Origin: Forficula auricularia
Lineage: Eukaryota; Arthropoda; Insecta; Dermaptera; Forficulidae
DNA length: 64,000 nucleotides
Assembly (NCBI GenBank): GCA_024734495.1
Contig: JALMQS010000099.1
Coordinates: 70,933,335-70,997,334 of the forward strand
Direction of reading: 5' to 3'
Shown here: positions 33,501 to 44,650 of the stretch, piece by piece
Numbering within the stretch: the stretch's first letter is position 1
How the letters are laid out: every line of letters starts with the position of its first letter
The notes under the pieces: model-generated
What the model saw: only the letters and a program-made list of their open reading frames with translations
Databases searched by the model: none
What the model was told of the DNA's origin: nothing
Translations under genes and position numbers: made by a program

Positions 33501-33579
33501 TTTGTCTGAATTATTTTTATTTGGTACCAAAACGATTCTAATAGAAATCGCAGCGGGGACAGATTTCCCATGCATATCC

Positions 33580-33717
33580 GGCTATATACTCTTTGTGAAA
33601 AATCGCCTGGGCCTGAAAGAAACCAATAGGTGCCAGGACTTATTCAATCGTGGAATTATGAAATTGCATTCAAAATGGACAAAAGTTATCGAACAAAACG
33701 GCGCGTATTTGATCTAA
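33580..33717 (+). pseudogene. Tc1/mariner-like transposase C-terminus, relic
   Basis: In frame, the end reads RGIMKLHSKWTKVIEQNGAYLI and then a stop at 33715. The pattern G-I-x-x-L-x-x-x-W-x-K-V-I-x-x-N-G-x-Y is the usual C-terminus of mariner-type transposases (IS630/Tc1/mariner). Upstream, no DDE motif or helix-turn-helix was found, and no terminal repeats were recognised, so only the tail survives. Confidence 0.5.
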
Positions 33718-33719
33718 AT

Positions 33720-34084
33720 CCGAAAAACCTAACTTTGTTAATTTCATCGTCAAAATAAAGAGAAAAACGCTCAGACTTCATCATTATGAAGATTTAGTTG
33801 ATGAAAATTGTTTAACACATGAAGGAAAAAAATATTATTTTTTCTCCAAAAGTATAGTACTCTTGGTTGAATTTTGGATTGTGGTCAATAACAGGGTCAT
33901 TCAGGATTGAGTAACAAAAATTAAATTCATAAAATATGGAAATTTGTACACACAAGGATCTCAATGTTTATTGGAGGGTAGCGATTTTCACAATTTTCAA
34001 AAAAATATCTATAAATCGAAAACTATGAAACTTTTATAAAAATTTTTTTAGATTCTGGACCGTCATAAACTGGTTTATCGTTGA
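33720..34084. other. AT-rich, nothing recognised
   Basis: Possibly the non-coding end of the mariner relic. No inverted terminus identified. Confidence 0.4.
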
Positions 34085-34895
34085 GTTATGTGACAGCCTT
34101 TATATAAACGACTTAGTTAACCCAACTTCAAACCCCACTCACTGTTACGCTGAGGATAGCACTCTATGGACTTGTCTCGACATGTATCCGGGATTATTAT
34201 AGAACTACCCAAGCTTAGATTTCGCACCCTTTTCTTTCTATAGCAGGATGAGACTTCTACCCCAATTGCATTTCAAAGAATTTATTATTTTTTCATTTTT
34301 ATTTTTAATTGTTTTTTAAATATTTTCAATGAAAAAAGGGAATTATTTTTTCGAAATTTCGTAATATTCTTTTCATTTGTTTTTAAGGAAAGAAAAAATT
34401 TATCGAATAAATTATTATATACCTACAATGAATTTATTTTTATTAGGTAGATTTTTTAATCAAATAAATAAAAATTAACAGATATTTATTATGGGGTGTT
34501 CATTTTAGAAAATCAATTAATACGAAATTTATTTTTTATAATAAAATTTTTTCGGCAGACTTGCAAGCTAAAGCCTGTTGGGCGTGTTTAATTTTATAAT
34601 AAAATTTCCAAATTAAAATGATTTAATTTTTTATTTTCGTAGAAAAATTCGAATTAGATTTTTTTTCAATTTTTCAGGTACCTTAAATTCAAAAAATTGA
34701 AAATCTCTCTCTCTCTGTGTGTGTGTGTGTGTGTGTGAGTATGTGTGTGTGCGTGATCAAATAAAATACACATTTTTTTGCCACCGAACGATTTTGCGTG
34801 ATAATAATACTGATTCTTCAATCACTCTCGACCTGAAAATTGGGTCTAAAAATTTAATTAGCTTTAATGCAAATAGTTCCAAATCATTGTCATTA
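34085..34895 (+). pseudogene. Jockey-like LINE, palm fragment split by a repeat
   Basis: 34098-34186 reads LYINDLVNPTSNPTHCYAEDSTL; the active-site box is YAEDS instead of YADDS. The next part of the same domain, SSITLDLKIGSKNLISFNANSSKS, appears only at 34812-34883. In the copy at 52.8-53.8 kb these segments are about 20 codons apart. About 600 bases including a family E arm and a GT microsatellite separate them here, so the LINE was split by an insertion. Confidence 0.7.
34430..34750 (-). repeat. Family E arm plus (CT)n(GT)n microsatellite
   Basis: Inverse of 30480-30770: AATGAATTTATTTTTATTAGG, GGGGTGTTCATTTTAG, GCAAGCTAAAGCCTG. A CT/GT tract lies at 34706-34748. Confidence 0.8.
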
Positions 34896-35530
34896 GGGCG
34901 GTTTCATATTTGTTTATTTTCTTCAGAAGTGAAGTCGACTATGTTAACTTTCAGCTTTATCCATGGGAAGCAGATAAAGTATTGTAATCGGTCTTGCGCC
35001 TAGCGGGAATTCAAAGGGTCCTCAGTTAAAGACTACCGAACCCATGGTCTCAACCAAATTCTCAAATGTAGTATTCATTCAGGTTGAATTTTACGACCTG
35101 GCGGTTTTGCCAAAAAGTGCGATTTTTTTTATTCATGCGAAGTATATAAATTATTGTAATCGGTCTCGCGCCAAGCAGGACTTCAAAAAGCCCTCGGGTA
35201 CCATTAACGGTCAAAACATCAAAAATGAAATGTAACAAGGTTCCAGTATTAGATGAGAATCGATCGTTATTTTTTATTTTAACTCGATTCCTCCATGTCT
35301 TCAGCAATGGTTACCAATGATAATTGCAACGTCAAAAATGCATGGTGGAATGATTATTCCTCAAGTATTAGATGAGAATCGATGGCAATTTTTGAATTTA
35401 CGTCAACATGGACTTCAAATAGCCAATGATATCTGATTAATAATAAAGGAATAAACATATAAATATTTCAAATAACTATGGATAAATCCTACCAATGTTC
35501 CGTTGTAGTTTATTCTATGCACGATTACAA
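34896..35530 (-). repeat. Composite of repeat families D and E
   Basis: Family D pieces (TTTATCCATGGGAAGCAG, TATTGTAATCGGTCT, GGGTCCTCAGTTAAAGACTAC) match the inverse of the tandem unit at 58588-59010. From 35225 on, family E follows (TCCATGTCTTCAGCAATGGTT, CGATTCCTCC, CCAATGTTCCGTTGTAG). Short ORFs here are translations of these repeats. Confidence 0.7.
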
Positions 35531-36770
35531 CATTTGATGATACCCTCTATGATAAAGTAATAGGAAAAGGGAAGGATATTGTAAAGGACACTACGTCTTA
35601 ACCCTTATCTTTTACAGTAACTTAATTCTCATTAACATTTTCATTTCAAATAAATGTATTTTCTAACAATTTAAAGAAAAATTAATAAAAAATAACTGCA
35701 AGGAAAGAAAGAGAAATTTCAAATGAAAGTTTCTATATTAATGAATAAATGAATAATTGCTGAAAGATCTTCTATCTCCGTATTATTATTACAGTAGATC
35801 GTGAGGCTCCATCAGATATTATTAGATAATAAAAAAATAATAATTGAATTATCTTGGAAATTTAATTAAGTTAAATGAGATTTCCGTTATAAGAAGAAGT
35901 GATATTTGAAATGCATATAAAACATTGAAGGGTGGGCTGTATGAGGTGAAGAGAATAGGATAACGGAGAACAGAGGGATGCGTTGCGAGATAACTAATTT
36001 ATTAATTACCTAATGGCCCTAATACTCAAATCACCATTTCATTCTTAATTAATAAATGACCAAATCTTGATAAAAAATCTACAAAAAATATCTTCAAAAT
36101 ATTTCTTTAATAGTATAATGAATTAAAAAAATAAATGATTAAAAAATGGATTAAAAATTAATTATTTTTTCTGATCTTATAAAGGTTTTTGCAGATTTCG
36201 TTTTAGAAGAGGTCATATAGCCAGAGAATGAACCCATAATCCTAAGAAAATAGATGTTTTGTGATTTTCATTGAACTAAAATACCATCAAATTCATTCCG
36301 TTAATATAGTAGTTATCTCACAAAAATCATAGATGTGAAAAAATTAGCCAAGTTCTTTTTTATTCTTCTTGGTTCGGCTAACAAAAGAAAGAAGATCTAA
36401 AACAGTGGCAAATTTTATATCAATCCCAAAATCGAAAAATAAAATCAGAAAGCTTGAATTCAGAAAAAATTTAAATAGAGTAACAAATTTTAAGGTTTTA
36501 TACTACGCCAAGTTTAAATAGCTAAGATAGATAAATAACTGGGCTGATAAAACGGTTGTTTCAGAATATTATTTTTTAATATAATTAATACATATATTTA
36601 TATACCTACCAGTGACTTTTCAATCAGGGGATGCTATCCAAAAAAGTACCCTTCGTTTTTTGAAATTTTACTCGTATTTTAATCTTCGTTTTTTTGCAAA
36701 TTCCATCGAATACGACATCATTTTCGTTATTTTTCAAATTTAACATTAGATTTTATAAAATATATTTTGG
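35531..36770. other. AT-rich intergenic, nothing recognised
   Basis: No coding or RNA signal found. Confidence 0.55.
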
Positions 36771-37409
36771 GACCTTCGCCCCAAGCGGATAATGCTTTGT
36801 GTGAGTGAGGAAAGGAGTCAGAAATTAAATCTTTTGACTTAAACTCTTCAGTCCCTAAGATGGAAATCGATCATATTCCACAATGAATCAGCCTGTCCTA
36901 TAAGAAAATCTTTAATTTCTCCTAATGCTATAAGCAAGCTATGATTTGTCTATAGTACTCTTAGTTATTTCCGATCTTATATATTGAGAGTTTTTAGAAA
37001 TGGATTACTCCAAAGATTCCCGAATCATCTTTATTTATTCCTTTTTTTGTATTATTTTTATTTTAATAGCCCTTCAGTGAGAACAATATTTATTCGACTA
37101 AAAATCGTCTGAACTTGTCTTTGACCTGCTTCAACTGGAAGATATACGAGGCAGGGAGTTTAAGCCTTCTATCCGCGCATTTTTCGGAAAAATCATTCAT
37201 TTTAATTGCCACTTGAAACTATGCAACAATTTTATTTCATTTCGAGAACCAATATACTTTTCAAAACAAAAAATGTTTTTTATAGAAATATTTGAAATTA
37301 CTGATATTAATTTGAAAATTTAAAGATCCTGAAATTATGAAATTACTTTAAATGATTGAAATTTTCGGGATGCGCTACATTCACAGCATTCATGGACCTC
37401 ACGCCCCTG
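36771..37409 (-). repeat. Dispersed repeat family J, minus copy
   Basis: Inverse copy of 12040-12660. It is slightly longer at the far end, where GACCTTCGCCCCAAGCGG may be the true terminus. The near end reads inversely CAGGGGCGTGAGGTCC. No TSD was recognised. Confidence 0.8.
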
Positions 37410-38839
37410 ATATCTATATATATTTTTTTTATTCAAAAAATATTCTACTCACTTTGAAAGGTCAGTAAAGGAAATCCAGTGTGACTTCCTCATCAATATC
37501 CACTCAATTAATCAGTCCATTACCAAAAATTACTTCAATCATTAAAGCTGTTTTAGGAAAAAAAACTCTAGTATATGGGTAAACTTGCAGGGCAGGCTAA
37601 AAACCAAAACTTTAATGTCCAAAATCTACAAATACTAGATTAATTTATCATTATTATTCCTATGCGATTTACTATTTTTGAGATTCCGACCCGCAACTGA
37701 CCAATAGTTGAAAATCCAATATATACTAGTATATATTATTTTATGTAAAAATATATATCTTGTTAGTCGAATGCAACACTTACACATATATTGTAAATGA
37801 AAATAAAAACAAAGGTTATGAAGATTTTCGCTTGATTTAAAATTTAACAAATAGTCTTTAAATTCTGATTAAAATTTTGGAACCTGATATATGAATTATT
37901 GGAAACTATTTGAAATCAAAATGAGGAAATTTATTTTGGTAATTGTAAAATTCTATAATTTATTATTGTGAGCACACAATTGTATATAATATGAAAAAAA
38001 GCTCTTTGTTATTATATTTTGAATTAAGTGGTGAATTTCCCGTTGAATTTTGACATTTTCATCTAATATTTTTAAATTTTATTTTAATTGAATTAAAAGT
38101 ATATAAAAGGAAATGAAAAAGAGTACAACGTTAAAGAAAAGTTGGAGCAAAGGAAGTAGCTCGGGGATTGAGAAAGGTTGATAAATTTAATAAGAGGGAC
38201 AATCTTGGCTGACTTCTTGTTATAGTAGAGCTATTAACTTTGGGGGTTTACTATGCCCTTTAGGCTCTAGAACGACTTAGAAAGTTATTCCCCCGGAAAA
38301 ATCAATTCATTAACAACCGTTCATCCTTATAATTAGATTTTAACTTTTGACACTCCTCTTAAATTGAGTAAATGAATACTTAAAAAGACAATATTCGTTG
38401 AAATGAAAAAAATAATATACTTATCATAAAACCCATTCGCCCATGATAATATTCTAATTTGTCTTATTTTATAACTATTTTTTACTAAGATAAATGATGA
38501 TTATTTTGTCTTAGTAAAAAATATGTAATTATTTACCTAGCTTCTTCAGTATTTAGAATAATCAGAGGCTTGAATTATGAATTAAAAAATATTAATTTAT
38601 AGATTTTGGAATGTAACATATTGCTAGAAATGAAATCGATCGATGAATACCATCGGGGGGAACCGCATGACTTTCATGAGAATCTCTCTTGAACATCAAC
38701 ATCATTAAAAATAAAAATAAATTATATAAAAACAAAATGAAATAATTACTTAAATCTAATTTAAATATTATTTATTCTAAAGCTATTTTATTTATTATTT
38801 TGGTGTGGACACCAGACGATTTTCACATTAGTTTCACCC
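37410..38839. other. AT-rich intergenic, small hairpin only
   Basis: TTTTTTACTAAGATAA is mirrored at 38507-38523 (TTGTCTTAGTAAAAAAT). No gene recognised. Confidence 0.5.
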
Positions 38840-38992
38840 AAGGGGTGAACCGCGACCTAAAATCCTGTACACCTACTTCCACTCCCACTTTCATTTCCAA
38901 GTAAAAGACAATAGATTATCTAATGAATTCCAAAATAATTCCACATAATTCCAAAGACGGTGTACACCTAATTCCAATCGCGCTTCACCCTT
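38840..38992. mobile_element. MITE family M, 153 bp
   Basis: Ends AAGGGGTGAACCGCGACC and, inversely, AAGGGTGAAGCGCGATTGG, with inner TGTACACCTACTTCC and GGTGTACACCTAATTCC. It shares ATGAATTCCAAAATAATTCC and its flanks with the copy at 60846-60983. No clear TSD. Confidence 0.75.
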
Positions 38993-38999
38993 ATTTGAA

Positions 39000-39590
39000 A
39001 TCATCATACCAATTTTCTTCGTTCATTACTTCAATTTGGCTTTCGCCAAGTCGTTTTGAGAATCGGAAAAAAGACGAAATTGCAAAATACGAAAAATTTT
39101 TAAGTAAACATTTACTTCCAGTTCTTATTTTAGCCAAAATCTTGAGGTCTTCTAGATTCTAGATAGCTTAAGTTTCAAATCCCATAGTTCTGAGACTTAA
39201 GATATATGAGATATGAACGATTAAATTATTTATTTTCCGACACTCTTAATTTACACCCTCTTCCTTTATTTCGATCGGATTTAAATTTATACACTACTAA
39301 CAGCTTATGACACTTGTTAAGAATACCAATTTTAAAAATGATTCGTCTGTCCTCCCTAGTTGTGGCACTGCTCTTATCTATCGGAATATTCTATTATTAT
39401 TAGTAAGAATAATCTTCTACAAAAAATAATTATAGTAAATTAGTAAAAAAATTAAACAAAAATATTATTTTTAAAATTTTTGTAAAAAGTAAAATATCAA
39501 AGTTGCTCTGGTGGTAGAGAAGTTTGGGGGGTAAAACCATCTAGATTGCAAAAGGGAATTTTGATGAGAAATTCTCATTATTAATAAGGC
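39000..39590. other. Intergenic, nothing recognised
   Basis: No supported feature. Confidence 0.5.
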
Positions 39591-39850
39591 ATCTAGGTCA
39601 TTGGTTACCAACTGGTGGTCGGTGGACCGGTGACGGTCCCTGAAAATTTTATGCTGTTCCGTGAGAAATTAAATAAAATACAAATTAGCAGTGGCTATAT
39701 TCAATGGCAATTTTTTTAAAACACTTTTCAATCTTTTAAGCTTTTAAATTTTTAATTATAGGTATTTATATTTTAAATATCTTGAGAGTTCGCCGATTGA
39801 TTTTTCCTCTGTCCCCGAGCGAGAAAAGATTGGGAACCACTGATATAGTA
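39591..39850. mobile_element. hAT-like MITE, 244 bp
   Basis: The element at 39599-39842 has ends CATTGGTTACCAAC and, inversely, CAGTGGTTCCCAATC. Flanks ATCTAGGT and ATATAGTA match at 5 of 8 positions, so the duplication is decayed or the boundary is off by a base. No transposase. Confidence 0.65.
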
Positions 39851-39859
39851 TATCTATTT

Positions 39860-39991
39860 TTACAAAACGTTCATTCAGGAAAAAGATCTGCTGGAAGAAG
39901 AAGATTGTCATGGTTTGGACTCCTTGTATCTAAATATCAGAGGAGCTTTATCGAAAGAGAGCCATTCCAGGCACGGAAAGAATACACTTAA
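39860..39991 (+). pseudogene. Possible RTE-like LINE C-terminal tail
   Basis: The frame reads GKRSAGRRRLSWFGLLVSKYQRSFIE and then a stop at 39989. A basic G-K-R-x-x-G-R-R-R-x-S-W stretch is common at the very C-terminus of RTE-like elements, but the segment is short and nothing upstream supports it. Confidence 0.35.
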
Positions 39992-40254
39992 AATTATATT
40001 ATTTTTGTGAAACATTCATTATTTAAGAAAAAAATCCGTAATTTGTAATGAGAGAAATAAATTAAAAATGAGCTTTGTAGCCAGGGCAAGATTTCGAAGT
40101 TGAAAATTCTCATCTGTAAATAAAAAAATCAAGAGTATCATATAAATAATAAATTATTGCTTTCAATCCATTTTCTTTTTGAATTAAGTACTCCCAAGGC
40201 ATTATATAATAATATTTAATAAGAAAATTATTTATTCGATACTACTAATATAAT

Positions 40255-40400
40255 AAAGATAAGAGTAAATAAATATTATATTTAATATTGATTTACTATG
40301 AGTTAAGGATTCTTTTTATTTATTTTTTTATTTATTTACTCTTATCTTTATTAAAGATGTTTCACCTTGCACCAACACCACAATCTCTACTAATTACTAA
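40255..40400. mobile_element. Short foldback copy of family F
   Basis: ATAAAGATAAGAGTAAATAAA (40253-40273) is mirrored at 40336-40356, followed by the family head TTTCACCTTGCACCAACACCAC in inverse orientation. It is collapsed relative to 3993-4385 and has lost the ribozyme motif. Confidence 0.65.
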
Positions 40401-40567
40401 TATAATAATTGTTTTCGAATTTCTGAGCCCCTGAAGCGAGCTCTTGTTGCCAGTCTGCTGTAGTCGTATATTTATATAGACATATTAAATTTGAATATCT
40501 GGAAAGATTAATTTATATCAAAACGGTAATGTAGATGGTACCAGTAATTTAGTGAATATTATTATAC

Positions 40568-40648
40568 GAGCTTTTCGTGCGTGCCTTCGGCACGCCCTCG
40601 AAGCTCAGGCCCTCCGGGCTGGTGGCCTGGCGGGCAGCGTCTCGGTCC
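40568..40648 (+). repeat. GC-rich nested hairpins
   Basis: GAGCTTTTCG pairs with CGAAGCTC around an inner hairpin GCGTGC-CTTCGG-CACGC with a TTCG loop. A second hairpin AGGCC...GGCCT follows at 40606-40628. GC-rich in an AT-rich setting. It resembles transposon 3' hairpins (Helitron-like ends) but no other Helitron feature was found. Confidence 0.5.
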
Positions 40649-40746
40649 AAAAATTTTATTCCTCTTAAAAAACCACACTCCAAATGTATACCCGTAAACT
40701 ACCGAAAATACATCGTCTCTTAGTTTCGCCTCTTTAACTTTTGAGT

Positions 40747-40764
40747 GGCGGGGGGGGGGGGGGG
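40747..40764. repeat. Poly(G) tract
   Basis: A run of about 16 consecutive G residues after TGAGTGGC. Similar G-runs occur at 42088, 46921 and 52411. Confidence 0.9.
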
Positions 40765-40769
40765 AAGGA

Positions 40770-41240
40770 ATAATTATGAATATATTTAAATTTAAAATTT
40801 AAATTTAAATTTCATTTTTCCTTTTCAAAACAAAAATAATGAAATGACTTATGTACTGCAAAAAATTCGCAGGCTGAATCATGGAAATTATTCAAATTTA
40901 CGCGGTTCAATTAATTTAATTAATTACAAAAAATATATTTAATGTTTCTTAATTTAAAATGAATTGGAGTCTTTCATTTCAAAATTCGAGTGCAAATTAA
41001 AATTATATTTCAAATTTGCCTGGTTAATGAAAATCAATTGGAGCTGTCAGTTTAAAATCCTAGCTGACAATTATATTTCAAATTTGCCTCGTTAATTAAT
41101 ATATATTTAATGTTTTTTTAATTTAAAATCAATTGGTGTTTTTTCATTTTCATTCGAGTTCAAATGAATACAATATTATCTCGACACAAAGTCTAAATCA
41201 AAAATTTATAGCTTTAGTAACTGAAATCATGGTATAAATA
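40770..41240. repeat. AT-rich diverged tandem units
   Basis: TTATATTTCAAATTTGCC, GTTAATTAAT and AATGTTTNTTAATTTAAAAT with AATTGG recur three times at a spacing of about 60-120 bases. Low complexity and non-coding. Confidence 0.5.
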
Positions 41241-41247
41241 TTAATGT

Positions 41248-41325
41248 CAGATTGGTCTAGTGGTTAAAGCAAATGACCTTAGTTCAAGAGTTCGTAGGTT
41301 CGATTCTAGGCAAGAGGGAGATTTT
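41248..41325 (+). mobile_element. tRNA-like SINE head
   Basis: A box TGGTCTAGTGGTTAAAG (41253-41269) and B box GGTTCGATTCT (41297-41307) at tRNA spacing, followed by a T-run. No acceptor stem pairing is visible, so a SINE head or tRNA pseudogene is favoured over a working tRNA. Confidence 0.55.
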
Positions 41326-41464
41326 TTTAGAGAAATTTCTCTTAGCGTTGTTACAAATTAATCTAGACAAACATATATAGTATTCATGGAACCTCTAATC
41401 GTGTATTTTGAGTGCAAATAATATCCTTATTCAAATGGCAGAATTTAACTCAGCATTTCTTTCC

Positions 41465-42672
41465 CTCTAGGACAGTGTTTCTACACCTTTTGTAGAGCGA
41501 GGAACCCTAGAGCACTTTTATTTATTTCTGAGGAACTCCCAACGTAATCGTTGTAATATGAGAAAGTTAAGAAACTTTAGAGCAAGAAAAATGGTATTAC
41601 TGAGACAATAATAGTGATGTTCGCCGCATTCTTAAGTATCGATGGTTTTATTTGACTATAAGGTAATACTAAGACTCTAAATTTAGTATTTTTACTTTAC
41701 CATACAGAGTATGGTCAAGTATTATAATCGTGCATGAAAAAAGTGGTTTTTTCCTTCTTTTTTTCGAAATATCTCAAAAACGGCTGAAACTATTTTGATT
41801 AAAAAAATTGGGCGAAACCATGGCATTTCGGTCTACAAAAAAGCTCTAAAAAGTGAACATCAAAAAATTATATTTTTCGAGATAATAATTGTTTTGTCAA
41901 AATGTCTGTTAGTTAGTTTGTCTGTCTGATTGTCTGGCTGTTAGTCTGTGTGTTACCACATTTTTGTGGACGAGCTAGCTCAAAAACTAGTGTGAATATC
42001 GAAACCAAATTTCATACGTAGTTTTGGTCCATTGAGATTAAGAGCTGATTAGATTTTGGTGTATATCAGCCATAAATTAAGTGGGGTGGAGGGGGGGGGG
42101 TTAAAAATTAAAAATCTAAGCTATTTGAGCAAACTCAACCAAATTTTGTATACATAATCAGTGGAACCCCAGAAGTCTAAAAATGCAAAAACTAACCGCC
42201 CAAAATGGGGGGAGGGTCAAAAATGAAAATCTTGGCCATTTTCCAAACTCAACCAAATTTTGTATATATAATCAGTGGGACCCCAGAAGTCTATAAATGC
42301 AAAAACTAACGGCCCAAAATGGGGGTGGGGGTCAAAAAATGAAAATATAGGCCCTTGTACCAAACTCAACCAAATTTTGTATAAATAATCAGTGGGACCC
42401 CAGGAGTCTAAAAATGCAAAAACTAACCCCTCTTCCCCTACATGATTATAAATAATTTTATTAAATATTAAATATAAGTAAGGGGCCAGGTTGTATGGTA
42501 AAGTCAAGTGGATGGCCACATCAGAACACGTCAGCTTATTTTATATAGATATTGATACAAGAAGAAGTCGCACCGAAAAGGTTCAACCTCTGTAGTCTGC
42601 GGTGGACCCTTATATCTTGGTAATAAGAAGAGATCCCTTGTGGGACCCAGATTGAGAAATATTGCTCTAGGA
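41465..42672. mobile_element. Non-autonomous hAT element, 1,192 bp, 8-bp TSD
   Basis: The element at 41473-42664 has ends CAGTGTTTCT and, inversely, CAATATTTCT. It is flanked by the perfect 8-bp duplication CTCTAGGA (41465-41472, 42665-42672). The left part includes a family D piece (TACCATACAGAGTATGGTC, 41698-41716). The middle is a tandem repeat. No transposase fragment remains. The minus-strand ORFs at 42217-42719 are repeat translations. Confidence 0.85.
42085..42440. repeat. About 115-bp tandem repeat inside the hAT element
   Basis: Three units of CAAACTCAACCAAATTTTGTAT, AATCAGTGGGACCCCAG, AAATGCAAAAACTAAC and a G-rich CCCAAAATGGGGG block. Related single units occur at 32.6 kb (inverse) and near 300. 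Confidence 0.85.
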
Positions 42673-43667
42673 CACATTTGCGAATTCTTTCTTGTGATCT
42701 GATTTTCTTGTACTGTCATTCTTCGAAGGTTTTCAACAGTACTTCAAGCTAAAGCTTTTTCGATCATGTTGTGTTCATTATAATGATTAATGAGAGATAA
42801 TCATCAACAAATTTACTTCCGGTAGCTGAAATGAAAATTAAAAACTAACTTATACCTAAGTAGAATCGGGATCAAAAGAGACTTATAAGTACTATGTGAT
42901 ACTATTTGCTTTTTAAAATATATTAAAGATAAAATATCGATTGCTAAAATAAATTCCCGAATGTGAAAACCTATACGTTGAAAGATTATTTTTGAAAAAA
43001 GCTATCGAATTGCTGCAACTTGAGTTTGATAAATATGATTGTATTGGGATTTAGGATAGTATCAATAAAGAAAGAGAACGATAGAGGAAATGTTTTCAAA
43101 AATATGCATATGAAATAGACCCTCGGATGCTTTTGAGTGGGTTTCATCTTTTCATATTCACTTTCTCGCGGATTCTAATATGAGGGGGAGGATTGCAAGC
43201 GGAATTCTCTCCCTTTATCACCCTATTTCTTTATTATTATTCAGTTAATTTCCAAGTTTATATTTAATTAATATTTGAACAATTAAATAAAATTAAAAGC
43301 AAAGATGCTAAATCAATATAAGAAAGTCAAATATTTCTTTAATTAAATAATTATTTAGTAATAGATATAGCAAGATAACTACCATTATTTCTTAGTTCTT
43401 TATAGTAAAAATACTAAAAAGGATGAATAAAGGACTCTAAAAAAATTAATTTAAAAATCAGCCAACGTGGCTTTTTTATGAATTAGCAGAACATCAAAAA
43501 GAATTAACAAATTCAAAATTTCATAACTAGTAGTTTTAAGGACTAGCCAGAATTTTGGTAGAGCAAGCATACTCAGAACCATGTTCCAAAAATCACTTCT
43601 TTTGATTCAGGGAAGCTTGAAACCAAAAAATCTGTAAAAATATTTCAACTCAATATTTTTTAAGAAT
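42673..43667. other. AT-rich, nothing recognised
   Basis: No gene or repeat supported. Confidence 0.55.
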
Positions 43668-44650
43668 ACAAGACTACATTTCCTACTAAAAGAGGAATAC
43701 AGCACCCTACATAACGCCCCTGCTTCGCATAAAACCGTGCAGACATTGCCTCTTCAATTAATTTAGACTTATGCAAACTTAAAAACTGGGGATCCCAAAA
43801 CTTAGTTAGCTTCAATGCAGGGAAAACTCAGTGTTGCCTTATTTCTAGGCGCGTCGACAGAAACCTCCCAAATATATCATTCGACTCAAACTCACTAGAA
43901 TTCAGGGATAAAATTTCAATGCTAGGCGTAACTCTAGGGTCTGACCTTTCATGGAATGACCATATCTCAACCACTGCTAAAGCTGCAGCGCGCAAGCTTG
44001 GTCTCCTATTTAGGTCTAGACGCTGTTATACTCCCAGTCAACTCCTTATGCTGTATAAGGCTCAAATTCGTCCCTGTCTCGAATATGGCTCTCATCTGTG
44101 GAGGGGTGCCTCCAAGCATTCTCTTGCCACACTGGATGCAATTCAGAAGCGAGCAATTAAACTAATAGGAGAACCGGCTCTAACCAACTCACTCGACTCC
44201 CTGGCTCACCGAAGAACCGTTTCTGCCCTTTCCCTGTACTACAGATACTATCACGGTGTCTGTTCAGTCGAGCTGAAATCAATTATCCCCCCTAATGCCC
44301 TCTTTGCGCGAAGCACGCGGTTTTCTAACGCTCAGCACCCCTTCGCTGTCAAATTGGATAAATTTCGAACAAGCGCTTTCGCCAACTCTTTTATCCCTTT
44401 GACCTCCAGAGACTGGAACTCGCTCCCTGCCACCATCTTTCCCGCGACCTATAACCTTCAGCTATTTAAGACCCGTATCCACAGATACCTTCGACCCCCG
44501 CCCAACCCATAAAATTCTTTCTTCTTCTTTTCACGATGGAGGGGCCAACCCAGGCCTTTAGGGGTTGCACCTTTTTTGGTGTAACTCCTTCTCTCATCAT
44601 TATCATAAAAAAAAAAAAAAAAAAACAAGACTTCATTTCCTACTAAAAGA
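43668..44650 (+). mobile_element. Jockey-like LINE insertion with 26-bp TSD and poly(A)
   Basis: The inserted DNA (43694-44624) is flanked by 43668-43693 and 44625-44650, which match at 25 of 26 positions (starting ACAAGACTAC and ACAAGACTTC). The insert is 5'-truncated in the reverse transcriptase, has 3' UTR subfamily B (TTTTCACGATGGAGGGGCC) and ends in an A-run from 44608. This is the cleanest recent LINE insertion in the window. Confidence 0.9.
43733..44512 (+). pseudogene. Jockey-like reverse transcriptase C-terminal part
   Basis: Open from 43733 to the stop at 44510. It reads from just after the catalytic YADD box: ADIASSINLDLCKLKNWGSQ, then SMLGV, WNDHIS, LYKAQIRPCLEYGSHLW, AIQKRAI, SLDSLAH and the terminal WNSLPA and HRYLRPP. 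It corresponds residue by residue to the C-terminal 270 or so residues of the copy at 52839-53795. Just upstream the frame breaks (STLHNA-like codons at 43700-43715 lie in another frame). Without motifs A to C it cannot act as a polymerase. Confidence 0.85.

Noticed and set aside
34719..35235. ORFs starting in a GT microsatellite and in family D
   Set aside because: The first borrows codons from the microsatellite and a jockey relic; the second translates a dispersed repeat.
42217..42719. Minus-strand ORFs with repeated WGPTDY-type segments
   Set aside because: They follow the 115-bp tandem unit inside the hAT element and stop at its edges.
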